A DNA stretch of 40,457 bases from Lachnospiraceae bacterium (GTDB taxonomy: Bacteria > Bacillota > Clostridia > Lachnospirales > Lachnospiraceae), in contig JAJQBS010000106.1 in the NCBI GenBank assembly GCA_021203145.1, positions 1 to 40,457 on the forward strand. The letters run 5' to 3'. Positions 16,818-24,762 of the stretch are shown here, in pieces. The notes under the pieces were generated by a model, which was not told where the DNA came from, did no database searches, and saw only the letters and a program-made list of their open reading frames with translations. The position numbers were made by a program, and so were the translations under genes. The number at the start of each line of letters is the position of its first letter. Positions within the stretch are counted from its first letter, which is position 1.

Positions 16818-18431
16818 ATGGAACGGATACAGAAAATTGATTATTATACTGACCCGGATCGGGCCGAGCTGTGGTGGGAAAAACCGGAAGGTGCAGACTC
16901 TTGCACGCGCTATCAGGTTTTCCTGGATGGTGTGATTGCGGGGGAGACGGACAGGACACATTTTACCCTGGAAAATCTGGAGGCGGGCCGGGAGTATACC
17001 GTGCAGGTGTCGGTTTTGCTTTCAGATCAGTCCGCTGCTCTGCTGCGGTTATCTGCTGTGCCCTCTGATCAGCCTCAGTTCGCCGCTTTGTCACAGGTAT
17101 CCGGGCAATTATCCGCTGAATTATCTTCTGGAGAGGCAAATAAAGCGATTTTTGCCGGGGCATCACCTCAGGATGGCGTTTCTGTCACATTTCAAACGCT
17201 CATGCCGCGTAAGCGCATCGATGTCACAGCATCTCCCTACTTTGCGAAAGGGGACGGTCAGACCATGAACACGGCCGTTCTGCAGAAAGCGTTCGATGAC
17301 TGCCCTGCGGGCGGCTCGGTATATCTTCCTGCCGGCACCTATCTCACCGGTGCGCTGCGCCTTCACAGTGATATGGAATTGTATCTGGATGAGGGTGCTG
17401 TTTTGCAGGGTTCGGCGGATCCTGCAGACTATCTGCCGCGTATCAGAAGCCGGTTTGAGGGGACGGAGATGGAATGTTATCAGAGTCTGTTGAATCTGGG
17501 CGACCTTGATCATACATCCGGCCCCAACTGTACAAATGTGATTATCCGCGGCAAAGGTGCCATCAAGGGCGGTGGTTTTGCGCTGGCCTGGGCCACCATC
17601 CAGTCTGAGAAGGAGCGGTTAAAGGATTACCTGGCAGCCAACGCTGACTACGTGGCGACCTGCGAGAACGACAATACGATTCCCGGGCGTGTGCGCGGCC
17701 GTCTTATCAACATGAGCAACTGCAGCCATATCCGGATCAGCGGCCTGACCCTCGCGGACGGCGCCAGCTGGAATCTGCACATGGTCTACAGCGACCATAT
17801 TATTACGGATCATTGTCTTTTCAGCTCGAAAGGCGTCTGGAACGGGGATGGCTGGGATCCGGATTCCAGCGAGGACTGCACCCTTTTTGCCTGCGTTTTC
17901 CATACGGAGGACGATTCTGTCGCCATCAAATCCGGCAAAAACCCGGAGGGCAACAAAATCAACCGTCCTACGCGGCATATCCGCATCTTTGACTGCCGCA
18001 GTGCTTTTGGCCATGGCCTGTGTATTGGCAGTGAGATGAGCGGCGGCGTCGAGGATGTGAAAATCTGGGACTGCGACCTGGAACACTCCATGGTCGGCAT
18101 TCAGGTCAAGGGCACCCCGAAGCGCGGCGGCTATGTCCGCGGTCTGTATGTGCAGGACTGCATCGTCCCTTGTCTGCAGGCCGTTTCTGTCGGCTACAAC
18201 GACGACGGCATTCCGGCACCCCAGCCGCCGCATTTTGAAAATTTTACCTATGAGCGCGTGACTGTTACCGGCAGGAGCCTTCTCGAGAACTGGACGGACT
18301 GTAAGGCCATCGAATTCACAGGATTTGATGAAACGCATCCGATCCGCAGCATCCTGTTTAAGGATGTCAAAATCACCGGAGGCCTGGGCGTGACAGTCGA
18401 ACTGTGCGAGGACGTGCGGTTTGAGGAATAG
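16818..18431 (+). CDS. Glycoside hydrolase family 28 (polygalacturonase-like) with N-terminal fibronectin type III-like domain
   Basis: This 537-residue enzyme would hydrolyse alpha-1,4-galacturonic linkages in pectin or pectic oligomers. Residues 1 to about 75 look like a fibronectin type III domain (YQVFLDGVIAG, LEAGREYTVQV). A Ser/Ala/Gln-rich linker follows to about 130, then the parallel beta-helix opens at RKRIDVTASPYFAKGDG. Catalytic motifs are NGDGWDPDSS, TEDDSVAIKSG and GHGLCIGSE; the fourth motif is GIQVKGTPKRGG, with Gln where many members have Arg. No signal peptide is seen, so it probably acts on imported oligogalacturonides as an exo-enzyme. Start: ATG 16818 after GAGGAGGACG; the longer frame from 16770 is not homologous. 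Confidence 0.9.
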   Translation: MERIQKIDYYTDPDRAELWWEKPEGADSCTRYQVFLDGVIAGETDRTHFTLENLEAGREYTVQVSVLLSDQSAALLRLSAVPSDQPQFAALSQVSGQLSAELSSGEANKAIFAGASPQDGVSVTFQTLMPRKRIDVTASPYFAKGDGQTMNTAVLQKAFDDCPAGGSVYLPAGTYLTGALRLHSDMELYLDEGAVLQGSADPADYLPRIRSRFEGTEMECYQSLLNLGDLDHTSGPNCTNVIIRGKGAIKGGGFALAWATIQSEKERLKDYLAANADYVATCENDNTIPGRVRGRLINMSNCSHIRISGLTLADGASWNLHMVYSDHIITDHCLFSSKGVWNGDGWDPDSSEDCTLFACVFHTEDDSVAIKSGKNPEGNKINRPTRHIRIFDCRSAFGHGLCIGSEMSGGVEDVKIWDCDLEHSMVGIQVKGTPKRGGYVRGLYVQDCIVPCLQAVSVGYNDDGIPAPQPPHFENFTYERVTVTGRSLLENWTDCKAIEFTGFDETHPIRSILFKDVKITGGLGVTVELCEDVRFEE

Positions 18432-18794
18432 ATATACGATACCGACCAGAGAAATTCTGGAAAACAGCTATTTCGAAAATGCCCTGCGGGCATTCCATGG
18501 CGTTATCCAGACGATCGCCTGGGAAGGCAGCGACCTGTTGATCGGCGGAGTGTGTGTTGGTACGGGCGTTGGAGACTGCAAACGCCCGGTCAGCACCAAT
18601 GAATGATCTGCACGGAGTGGGGGCATTTTTGCTGATGTGCGCAGAGGTGGAGCCCGCCGAAAGATTTTCAATGGGCAAAAAAAGCGGACAATTGCCATTT
18701 TCCCTGTGGGCAGAATGACTTTACACAGAAAAAACGATATGATAAACTGGCCTTAGTTTGTTACAATGTTTTTGAAACGGGAGGCGAACAACGG
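18432..18794. other. Intergenic region between GH28 and an AAA-ATPase gene
   Basis: No recognised gene. A 61-codon frame at 18421-18606 has no family resemblance. CGGGCGTT/AACGCCCG at 18563-18570/18581-18588 forms a perfect 8-bp hairpin without a T run. Promoter-like TATGAT lies at 18738-18743 in GATATGATAAACT, with GAATGACTTT at 18714-18723 upstream, similar to the leaders of the ATPase genes at 14156 and 24763. TTACAAT occurs at 18771-18777. Confidence 0.45.
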
Positions 18795-20384
18795 ATGGGC
18801 ATTTATCTGAATCCGGGCAACAGTGGATTTCAAATGATCAGGAACAGCACTTATGTGGACAAAACGGGGCTGATTGATTTTATAAACAGTACGATCAATA
18901 CGCCAAGGAGACTGACCTGTTTCAGCCGGCCGAGAAGATTCGGGAAATCCTTTGCAGCGAAAACCCTGTGCGCGTATTATGACAGAAGCTGTGATTCGCG
19001 GGCGCTTTTTGAGGGATTGAATATTTCCGGGATGAAATCCTGCGAAAAATACCGGAACCAGTTTAATGTCATTTATATTGATATTACCTGGTTTCTTTCA
19101 CTGACAAAGGAAAAGAAAAATCTGGTATCGGATATTCAGACCAGAGTAATCCGAGAACTGAGAGAAACATTTTCCGGCTGTGTTTCGGAACGGGAAGACG
19201 CGCTGCAGCAGGCACTTTTTGACGTCAGCGAGAGCACAGGAATCAAATTTATCATTATTATAGACGAGTGGGACGCACTGTTCCGCGAGGCAAAGGATGA
19301 TGATGCTCTGCAAAAAGAATATATTCAGCTTTTAAGAGGCTTGTTTAAGGGAGGCACCGCCACGGACGATTCGATCGCCGCCGCGTATATGACCGGAATA
19401 CTTCCTGTGAAAAAATATGGGACGGAGTCCGCATTGACAGATTTTCAGGAGTATACCATGACAGAACCGGACGCCATGGCGGAATATATCGGTTTTACGG
19501 AAGACGAGGTAAGAGCCTTGTGTGAAGAAAATCATGTGGATTTTACGGAAATGAAGAGTTGGTATGACGGCTATTCCTTTGAAGGTTTTGCTTCTGTCTA
19601 CAATCCAAACTCCGTGATTTCGGCAATATGGAGAAAAAGCTTCCGAAGCTACTGGACGAAATCAGAGACCTATGAGTCCCTGAAAAATTACATCAGCATG
19701 AACTTCGACGGGCTGAGGGATTCGATCATAGCAATGCTGAGCGGACAAAGGGCAGATGTGGATACAGATACCTTCCAGAACGACATGACCTCTTTTGAAA
19801 GCAGGGACGATGTATTGACGCTGCTGATTCATCTGGGGTATCTCGCGTATGATCAGGAGGATTCGGAGGTCTATATTCCAAACAGGGAGGTGGCGGATGC
19901 GTTTCGGACGGCGGTGAAGACTACGGACTGGCAGGGCGTAAGCAGACTGCTGGCAGATTCCGAAAGCCTGCTGAAGGCTACGCTTCGCGGAGACGCAGAG
20001 ACAGTTGCCGCTGCGTTGGAGCTTGCGCATGAATCCAATGCTTCCCTTCTTAAGTATAATGATGAAAATTCCCTGAGCTGTGCGATAACGCTGGCCTATT
20101 ATACTGCGCGGAATTATTATGAGATTATTCGTGAGCTGCCATCGGGGAAAGGCTTTGCTGATATGGCATTCATTCCTCACCGGAATACGGATAAGCCCGC
20201 TATGGTGATTGAACTGAAGTACGATAAGGACGCGGATACCGCTATCCGGCAGATCAAAGATAATCGCTATACCGGGTGTCTGAAGGATTTCGCCGGAAAC
20301 CTGTTGCTTGTTGGCGTCAATTATGACAAAGACGCGGATGGCAAAGAGAAAAAACATCATACCTGTATCATAGAAAAGATTTAG
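18795..20384 (+). CDS. AAA-ATPase-like protein with PD-(D/E)XK nuclease-like C-terminus
   Basis: This 529-residue paralogue of the protein at 14156 has YVDKTGLIDF (20-29), P-loop RPRRFGKS (45-52), Walker B FIIIIDEWDALF near residue 155, and the family's WYDGYSFEG and YNPNSVISAI motifs. The nuclease-like end reads FADMAFIPHRNTDKP then MVIELKYDKDADTAIRQIKD. All key residues (P-loop Lys/Ser, Walker B Asp/Glu, D...ExK) are kept, so the protein is expected to fold and bind ATP; its role is unknown. The start ATG 18795 follows ACGGGAGGCGAACAACGG. It lies between pectin genes without sharing their function. Confidence 0.87.
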   Translation: MGIYLNPGNSGFQMIRNSTYVDKTGLIDFINSTINTPRRLTCFSRPRRFGKSFAAKTLCAYYDRSCDSRALFEGLNISGMKSCEKYRNQFNVIYIDITWFLSLTKEKKNLVSDIQTRVIRELRETFSGCVSEREDALQQALFDVSESTGIKFIIIIDEWDALFREAKDDDALQKEYIQLLRGLFKGGTATDDSIAAAYMTGILPVKKYGTESALTDFQEYTMTEPDAMAEYIGFTEDEVRALCEENHVDFTEMKSWYDGYSFEGFASVYNPNSVISAIWRKSFRSYWTKSETYESLKNYISMNFDGLRDSIIAMLSGQRADVDTDTFQNDMTSFESRDDVLTLLIHLGYLAYDQEDSEVYIPNREVADAFRTAVKTTDWQGVSRLLADSESLLKATLRGDAETVAAALELAHESNASLLKYNDENSLSCAITLAYYTARNYYEIIRELPSGKGFADMAFIPHRNTDKPAMVIELKYDKDADTAIRQIKDNRYTGCLKDFAGNLLLVGVNYDKDADGKEKKHHTCIIEKI

Positions 20385-20391
20385 GTTATGC

Positions 20392-20480
20392 ATTTCTGGA
20401 AAAAAGTGGCATGGAATATTGAAATTTCAAGAAAAAGGTGACAATATATATTGGAATTTTGCAGAAAAATGTTACAATGA
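20392..20480 (+). repeat. Three imperfect tandem units of about 33 bp containing promoter-like words
   Basis: Units begin about 20392, 20422 and 20455. Each has a form of AATTTC...GAAAAA followed by GTGRCA or GTTACAAT. The last junction offers TTGGAA (20451-20456), 16 bp, TACAAT (20473-20478), a plausible promoter for the AAA_14 gene at 20603, so the promoter itself appears to have been duplicated. Confidence 0.5.
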
Positions 20481-20602
20481 AAGCCGCGCAATATAGAATC
20501 GGTACCGTTCTCGATTCGCTGCGCAAATCGGAACATTTTTCGTGAGCGCCGCCCAAACGCACTGTGTTTCTATCATTGGTGCAGATACGGAGGTATTGTG
20601 GC

Positions 20603-20800
20603 ATGTTAGAGCGAGAAATCTATACAAAATTAAAAGCGTGGAAAGAGGAGCCAGATAAGAAGGCGCTCTGCATTATCGGAGCCCGGCAGATTGGAAAGAC
20701 TACGATTATCGAGCAGTTTGGCCGGGAGCATTATGATTATTTTGTGGAGATTAATTTTGTCACAGATGCCGGGGCGGGCGGATTTTTGAGGGGAGCCTGA
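20603..20800 (+). pseudogene. AAA_14/DUF4143 ATPase, N-terminal fragment before a frameshift
   Basis: The first 65 codons of an AAA_14-type ATPase carry P-loop CIIGARQIGKTTIIEQF (G31, K32, T33). The frame then runs into TGA at 20798-20800. Homology continues in another frame from about 20788 (LNADTIIENLTAYTM). An extra T in the TTTTT run at 20783-20788 explains the shift: dropping one T gives FEGSLNADT. ATG 20603 follows ACGGAGG. The fragment alone lacks Walker B and cannot be a working ATPase. A sequencing error in the T run is an alternative. Confidence 0.8.
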
Positions 20801-20838
20801 ATGCAGATACTATTATAGAGAACCTGACGGCGTATACA

Positions 20839-21957
20839 ATGCAGAAGATGGAGCCGGGCAAGACCCTGGTCTTTCTGGACGAGATTCAGGAATGTCCGAA
20901 CGCGAGGTGCGCGATTAAGTTTCTGGTGGAAGACGGACGCTTCGATTACATTGAATCCGGTTCGATGCTGGGGGTCAGATATAAAGAGGTGAAGTCTTAT
21001 CCGGTCGGATTTGAGGAAATCTGCTATATGTATCCCATGACATTCAGGGAATATGCGGCCGCAAACGGTGTACAGGATTCCACCTTTGACGTGCTGAGAG
21101 AATGCTATGAGCAGAACCGGCCTGTATCAGAGGCGATACACAGCACGTTGAAGAAGCTTTTTTACACGTATATTGTGGTCGGCGGGATGCCGGCTGTGGT
21201 TCAGACCTATGTGACGACTCATGATATCGGAAAAGTCGTTCAGGCACAGCGGGACATCCTGGATCTGTACCGCCTTGATATCGCCAGATATGCTTCCGGG
21301 AATGACCGGATTAAGATCCAGGCGATTTTTGACAGCATTCCCTCCCAGCTCAATGATAAGAACCGCAGATTTTTCTTGAGCCGTGTGGACGAGAACGGCC
21401 GGCAAAACCGATATGAGAACGCATTTCTATGGCTTTCTGACGCAGGGGCAGCACTGCCCTCTTATAATGTTATGGAACCGGTGGCTCCTCTGCGGCTGAA
21501 TGAAAAAAGAAGTATCTTTAAATTGTTTCTTAATGATACCGGGCTTCTTTGCGCGGCCTGCATGAAAAACATCCAGTTTGATCTTTTACAGGGAAATATG
21601 GAAGTCAATATGGGAAGCATTCTGGAAAACGTGTTTGCTCAGTCTATCAAAGGCAGCGGTTTTTCTCTTAACTATTACGAGTCTAAGAAAATCGGAGAAC
21701 TGGATTTTGTCGTTCAGAATGGGACAGAAATAGATTTGATTGAGGTGAAATCCGGCCACGACTATAAAAAGCATCCCGCATTGGATCATGTATCAAAGAT
21801 AGAAAACTGGAAATTTGGGAAAAAAATTGTTTTCTGTGAAGGAAATGTGGAAAATGAGGAAGGGATTCAGTATCTCCCATGGTATATGATTCTGTTCTAT
21901 CGGCCGGAAGAAGCTCCGTTGGGGTATCTGTATCAGGTTGATCTGTCGGCACTCTGA
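20839..21957 (+). pseudogene. AAA_14/DUF4143 ATPase, C-terminal part after the frameshift
   Basis: This 372-codon frame holds Walker B TLVFLDEIQECPNA, the sensor-like ESGSMLG, the family motif SYPVGFEEICYMYPMTFREY, and the DUF4143 nuclease-like end, KKIGELDFVVQNGTEIDLIEVKSG. True homology starts upstream of this first ATG, at about 20788. With the fragment at 20603 it would form one protein of about 450 residues. The family is abundant in gut bacteria and archaea with unclear function, possibly a DNA-acting ATPase. It could be expressed only if the frameshift is suppressed or is an error in the sequence. Confidence 0.85.
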
Positions 21958-21963
21958 AAAATA

Positions 21964-22021
21964 TAATTTTGCAGAAACTGCACTTTTTTGCAATTTTAAT
22001 TTTGCAGAAACTGCATTTTTT
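21964..22021 (+). repeat. Duplicated TGCAG-AAA-CTGCA hairpin segment, period 33 bp
   Basis: TAATTTTGCAGAAACTGCA followed by a T-rich run occurs at 21964-21988 and 21997-22021. Each unit is a small hairpin with T tail, like a weak terminator, just after the AAA_14 gene. Part of it resembles the AATTTTGCAGAAAAA word at 20455. Confidence 0.6.
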
Positions 22022-22087
22022 AAAAATAAAATCTCGAAGAAATACACATGCCTTTTTAGAACGATGGCGGAAGGATGGAATAGCAGC

Positions 22088-24607
22088 ATGTTTTATAGAA
22101 AATATGTATTTGGAACAGCAGAAGCGCCAGATGAATTCTATTCGTCTGAGACAGCAGAAGCGCCAGATGAGTTCTATTCGTCTGAGACAGCAGAAGCGCC
22201 AGATGAGTTCTATTTGTCTGGGAGGGCAGAAGCGCCGGACGAGTGCGGCTCATCCGGGAGCGGTCTGAACGAACAAAACGAAGATACCGGAGAAATCGTC
22301 CATGTATCCGCTCACAATCTTTATCAGCCAGGAAAAGGCTACGGCTTCGTGACAGAAGAAAACAGGCGTGAGCAGGAGCTGTTAAAACTGCCGGAATTGA
22401 ATTCTGGGTTTGACACGGTTTATTGGTATCAGGATGAGGTGCTTTCCCATATCGAGGAGGATGAGTGGGGCTGCTATTTGGACTCGGATGGAATCATGGC
22501 GGATCTGGAACACAGGGGAAACCTGAATTCTGATGAAAAAGCTGCAGATACAACAAAAAATTCAGAAGCAGAAAATATGGATGAAAGAGGTCCGGCCGGA
22601 GAAAGCTTAGCCGGAGAAAGCTCAACCGAAAAAGCTTTAGAAGAAGTACGATCGAGCGAAGCAGAGCATCGGCGGATACCGTTGATCTTCAAGCTGCATG
22701 TGCCGCAGCAGGGAAATTATCGGGTGACAATAAAAATCAGAATGCCCCGGCTGCGCAACACTATATGCAGGGACACTGAGTTTTCAAATGCAGACCTGAT
22801 GATATTTACCGGTCGGAGACGGCTGGGATTTCTTATGAAACATTTTGGCTCTACAGAAGAAATACTTCAATCAGATTGTTTCGTACACTCTGGCGAGGCT
22901 TTTTATGCAAATGATTCCGAAAGTCAGGTTGAAATATCTGGAGCAGGCTCTATAAATGTATTACCGACAGAATCATTAAATGAATCATCAAATGGTTCAT
23001 CCAGAGAACATTCCAAAGACCCCTGGACAGAACTGACCTGCACCATGACCGTCAACGTTTGCGACTTCATCCCCCGCGGCCGGACAGCTGCTTACAGCGA
23101 TACAACACTCGATATTACAATTCTCGCAGACCGGCCGCGGATCAGCGAGCTTACGGTGGAGAAGGTTGACTGTGCAACCATTTATATAGCCGGCGATTCT
23201 ACGGTGACCGATCAGAGTGCGGACTACCCTTACGCTCCCGGCACGAGCTATGCGGGTTGGGGTCAGATGCTCCCAGCGTATCTGACCGATGACGTGGCGG
23301 TGTCCAACCACGCACATTCCGGCCTGACGACGGAGTCCTTTCGCGAGGAGGGACATTACGCGATTGTGGAGAAATACATTCGAAAGGGAGATTACTGCCT
23401 GTTTCAGTTTGCCCACAACGATCAGAAGCTGGACCACCTGAAAGCACAGGGCGGTTACCGGCAAAACCTGGAGCGTTACATTCGCGAATGCCGCGAAAAG
23501 GGCGCGTATCCGATTCTCGTCACGCCGCTTGCGCGGAATACCTGGAAGGGCAGTGACGGCAGCTACAATGACCTTCTGGCAGAATACGCCGGGGTGTGCA
23601 AAGAGATTGGCAGCGAACTGCAGGTGCCGGTGCTGGATCTGCATGCGCGCAGCATGGAGTGGATCATGCAGAATGGCAGGGAGGCCGTCCGAACCAGCTT
23701 TTTCCCGGATGACTATACACATACGAACGATTATGGTGCATACCGGATGGCCGGATATGTGGCGGACGAGCTGGCGCACGTGTGTGGAGACAATTCGGAC
23801 GGTAAGCAGCAGGCACAGGTGTGCAGAGACGACCAGAACGCTCAGCCGCAGGCACAGGTGTGCAGAGACGACCAGAACGCTCAGCCGCAGGCACAGGTGT
23901 GCAGAGACAACCAGAACGCTCAGCCGCAGGCATACGCGTGCGAGGACAGATTTGGCGCACGGCCGCGGACACCTGCACACGGAGACAGGCCAGACGATCG
24001 TTCACAGGCTCATATATGTGGTGGCAATTCGGCCTGCCAAGCTCTGGCGGCCTGTGTGACGGATGGTTTCGGCGAATGGAATCCGCCCGCGCACATTGCG
24101 CTGCCGGTGAAGCCCGCAGCCTATGAACACGTCGCAAATCCCGAGGCGGACGCACAGCTCCTTGCCGATATTTCCGATCCAGATCAGCCGGCCAGTCGGG
24201 TGGATGTGCTGGACATGGTCATCAAGACGGTGCGCTTTTTCTATACGAACGTTTACAACGACATGTTTGCGGATGTGATCGGCCACGAGTGGTATGCCGG
24301 CGCCGTCGAGTGCGCGTATCAGAATGGAATCATCGACGGGCATCTCGTTGAAAACGGGTGCTTTTATCCGGAAAAAGAAGTGACGCTGGAGGAATTCCTG
24401 TCCTTCGCGATCAATGGCTACAGGAGCCGGAAAGAGCTGCCGCCCCAGAAACCCTGCGCATATGAGAAAACCTGTGCGCCATGGGCGGTGCCTTATGTGC
24501 GGGCAGCCTGTGAACTGGGGCTGCTGAAGAAAGACGGGAGCGATGATCTGTATCAGATCTTTACTCGAGGAAAGGCAGCAGAGCTGTGCAGGAGGATGCA
24601 TATATAG
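22088..24607 (+). CDS. SGNH-hydrolase esterase (rhamnogalacturonan acetylesterase-like) with C-terminal SLH-like domains and repeat tracts
   Basis: This is a large pectin-deacetylating-type enzyme, 839 residues from the chosen start. A beta-rich N-terminal module (YRKYVFG, then GYGFVTEE) precedes the SGNH domain. Block I is YIAGDSTVTDQ with Ser371; the Asn block is FAHNDQK; the Asp/His block is DDYTHTNDYG. C-terminal segments MFADVIGHEWYAGAVECAYQ and PYVRAACELGLL resemble S-layer-homology repeats, which usually bind cell-wall polymer, yet no signal peptide is seen. Three tandem-repeat tracts interrupt it: 4 x 12 residues (TAEAPDEFYSSE), 3 x 5 (AGES-like) and about 7 x 13 (QAQVCRDDQNAQP). They make it much longer than usual. 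The start is uncertain: ATG 22064 or even 21938 are in frame; GAAGGATGG precedes 22088. Confidence 0.82.
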   Translation: MFYRKYVFGTAEAPDEFYSSETAEAPDEFYSSETAEAPDEFYLSGRAEAPDECGSSGSGLNEQNEDTGEIVHVSAHNLYQPGKGYGFVTEENRREQELLKLPELNSGFDTVYWYQDEVLSHIEEDEWGCYLDSDGIMADLEHRGNLNSDEKAADTTKNSEAENMDERGPAGESLAGESSTEKALEEVRSSEAEHRRIPLIFKLHVPQQGNYRVTIKIRMPRLRNTICRDTEFSNADLMIFTGRRRLGFLMKHFGSTEEILQSDCFVHSGEAFYANDSESQVEISGAGSINVLPTESLNESSNGSSREHSKDPWTELTCTMTVNVCDFIPRGRTAAYSDTTLDITILADRPRISELTVEKVDCATIYIAGDSTVTDQSADYPYAPGTSYAGWGQMLPAYLTDDVAVSNHAHSGLTTESFREEGHYAIVEKYIRKGDYCLFQFAHNDQKLDHLKAQGGYRQNLERYIRECREKGAYPILVTPLARNTWKGSDGSYNDLLAEYAGVCKEIGSELQVPVLDLHARSMEWIMQNGREAVRTSFFPDDYTHTNDYGAYRMAGYVADELAHVCGDNSDGKQQAQVCRDDQNAQPQAQVCRDDQNAQPQAQVCRDNQNAQPQAYACEDRFGARPRTPAHGDRPDDRSQAHICGGNSACQALAACVTDGFGEWNPPAHIALPVKPAAYEHVANPEADAQLLADISDPDQPASRVDVLDMVIKTVRFFYTNVYNDMFADVIGHEWYAGAVECAYQNGIIDGHLVENGCFYPEKEVTLEEFLSFAINGYRSRKELPPQKPCAYEKTCAPWAVPYVRAACELGLLKKDGSDDLYQIFTRGKAAELCRRMHI
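22115..22258 (+). repeat. 36-bp in-frame tandem repeat, 4 units
   Basis: Units 22115-22150, 22151-22186, 22187-22222 and a divergent 22223-22258 encode TAEAPDEFYSSE and variants. Units 1 and 2 differ at one base, so the expansion is recent. Confidence 0.9.
22595..22639 (+). repeat. 15-bp in-frame tandem repeat, 3 units
   Basis: GCCGGAGAAAGCTTA (22595-22609), GCCGGAGAAAGCTCA (22610-22624) and ACCGAAAAAGCTTTA (22625-22639) encode AGESL, AGESS and TEKAL inside the esterase gene. Confidence 0.8.
23771..24043 (+). repeat. 39-bp in-frame tandem repeat, 3 near-identical units within about 7
   Basis: Units at 23810-23848, 23849-23887 and 23888-23926 are almost identical (QAQVCRDDQNAQP). Flanking units at 23771, 23927, 23966 and 24005 are decayed but keep the 13-residue rhythm and a Cys or His at the same place. 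The tract links the SGNH domain to the C-terminal SLH-like part. Confidence 0.88.
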
Positions 24608-24665
24608 ATGTTTATATGCCGGAAGCAAGTTGCTCAAACTGCTGTTCAAACTGCGTGAAAGTGAA

Positions 24666-24694
24666 TGGATTTTTGTACGGACGTGTGATATAGT
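24666..24694 (+). promoter_or_regulatory. Promoter-like motif shared by AAA-ATPase genes, copy 2
   Basis: TGGATT (24666-24671), 17 bp, TATAGT (24689-24694), in the context GAATGGATTTTTG and GATATAGTAAATTT, matches the leader of the ATPase gene at 14156 far more closely than chance suggests. Confidence 0.5.
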
Positions 24695-24762
24695 AAATTT
24701 AGAGCTGACTGAAAAAACCATGCATGCAAAAATCTGTATGAAAGCGGAGGGGAGGGTCTATT

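Noticed and set aside
18094..18112. Loss of catalytic Arg in the GH28 enzyme (GIQVKG)
   Set aside because: Related bacterial exo-type members often vary at this position (for example GIEIKG-like forms), so inactivation is not implied.
18421..18606. A 61-codon frame after GH28
   Set aside because: It overlaps the end of the GH28 gene, has no clear ribosome binding site and no recognised family.
22997..23980. A 327-codon minus-strand frame opposite the SGNH gene
   Set aside because: The repeated LRLSVLVVSAH peptide in it is just the reverse of the 39-bp repeat; the plus-strand frame carries clear catalytic motifs.
23771..24043. Possible CRISPR array (39-bp repeats)
   Set aside because: Units are directly adjacent without spacers and stay in frame within a protein gene.
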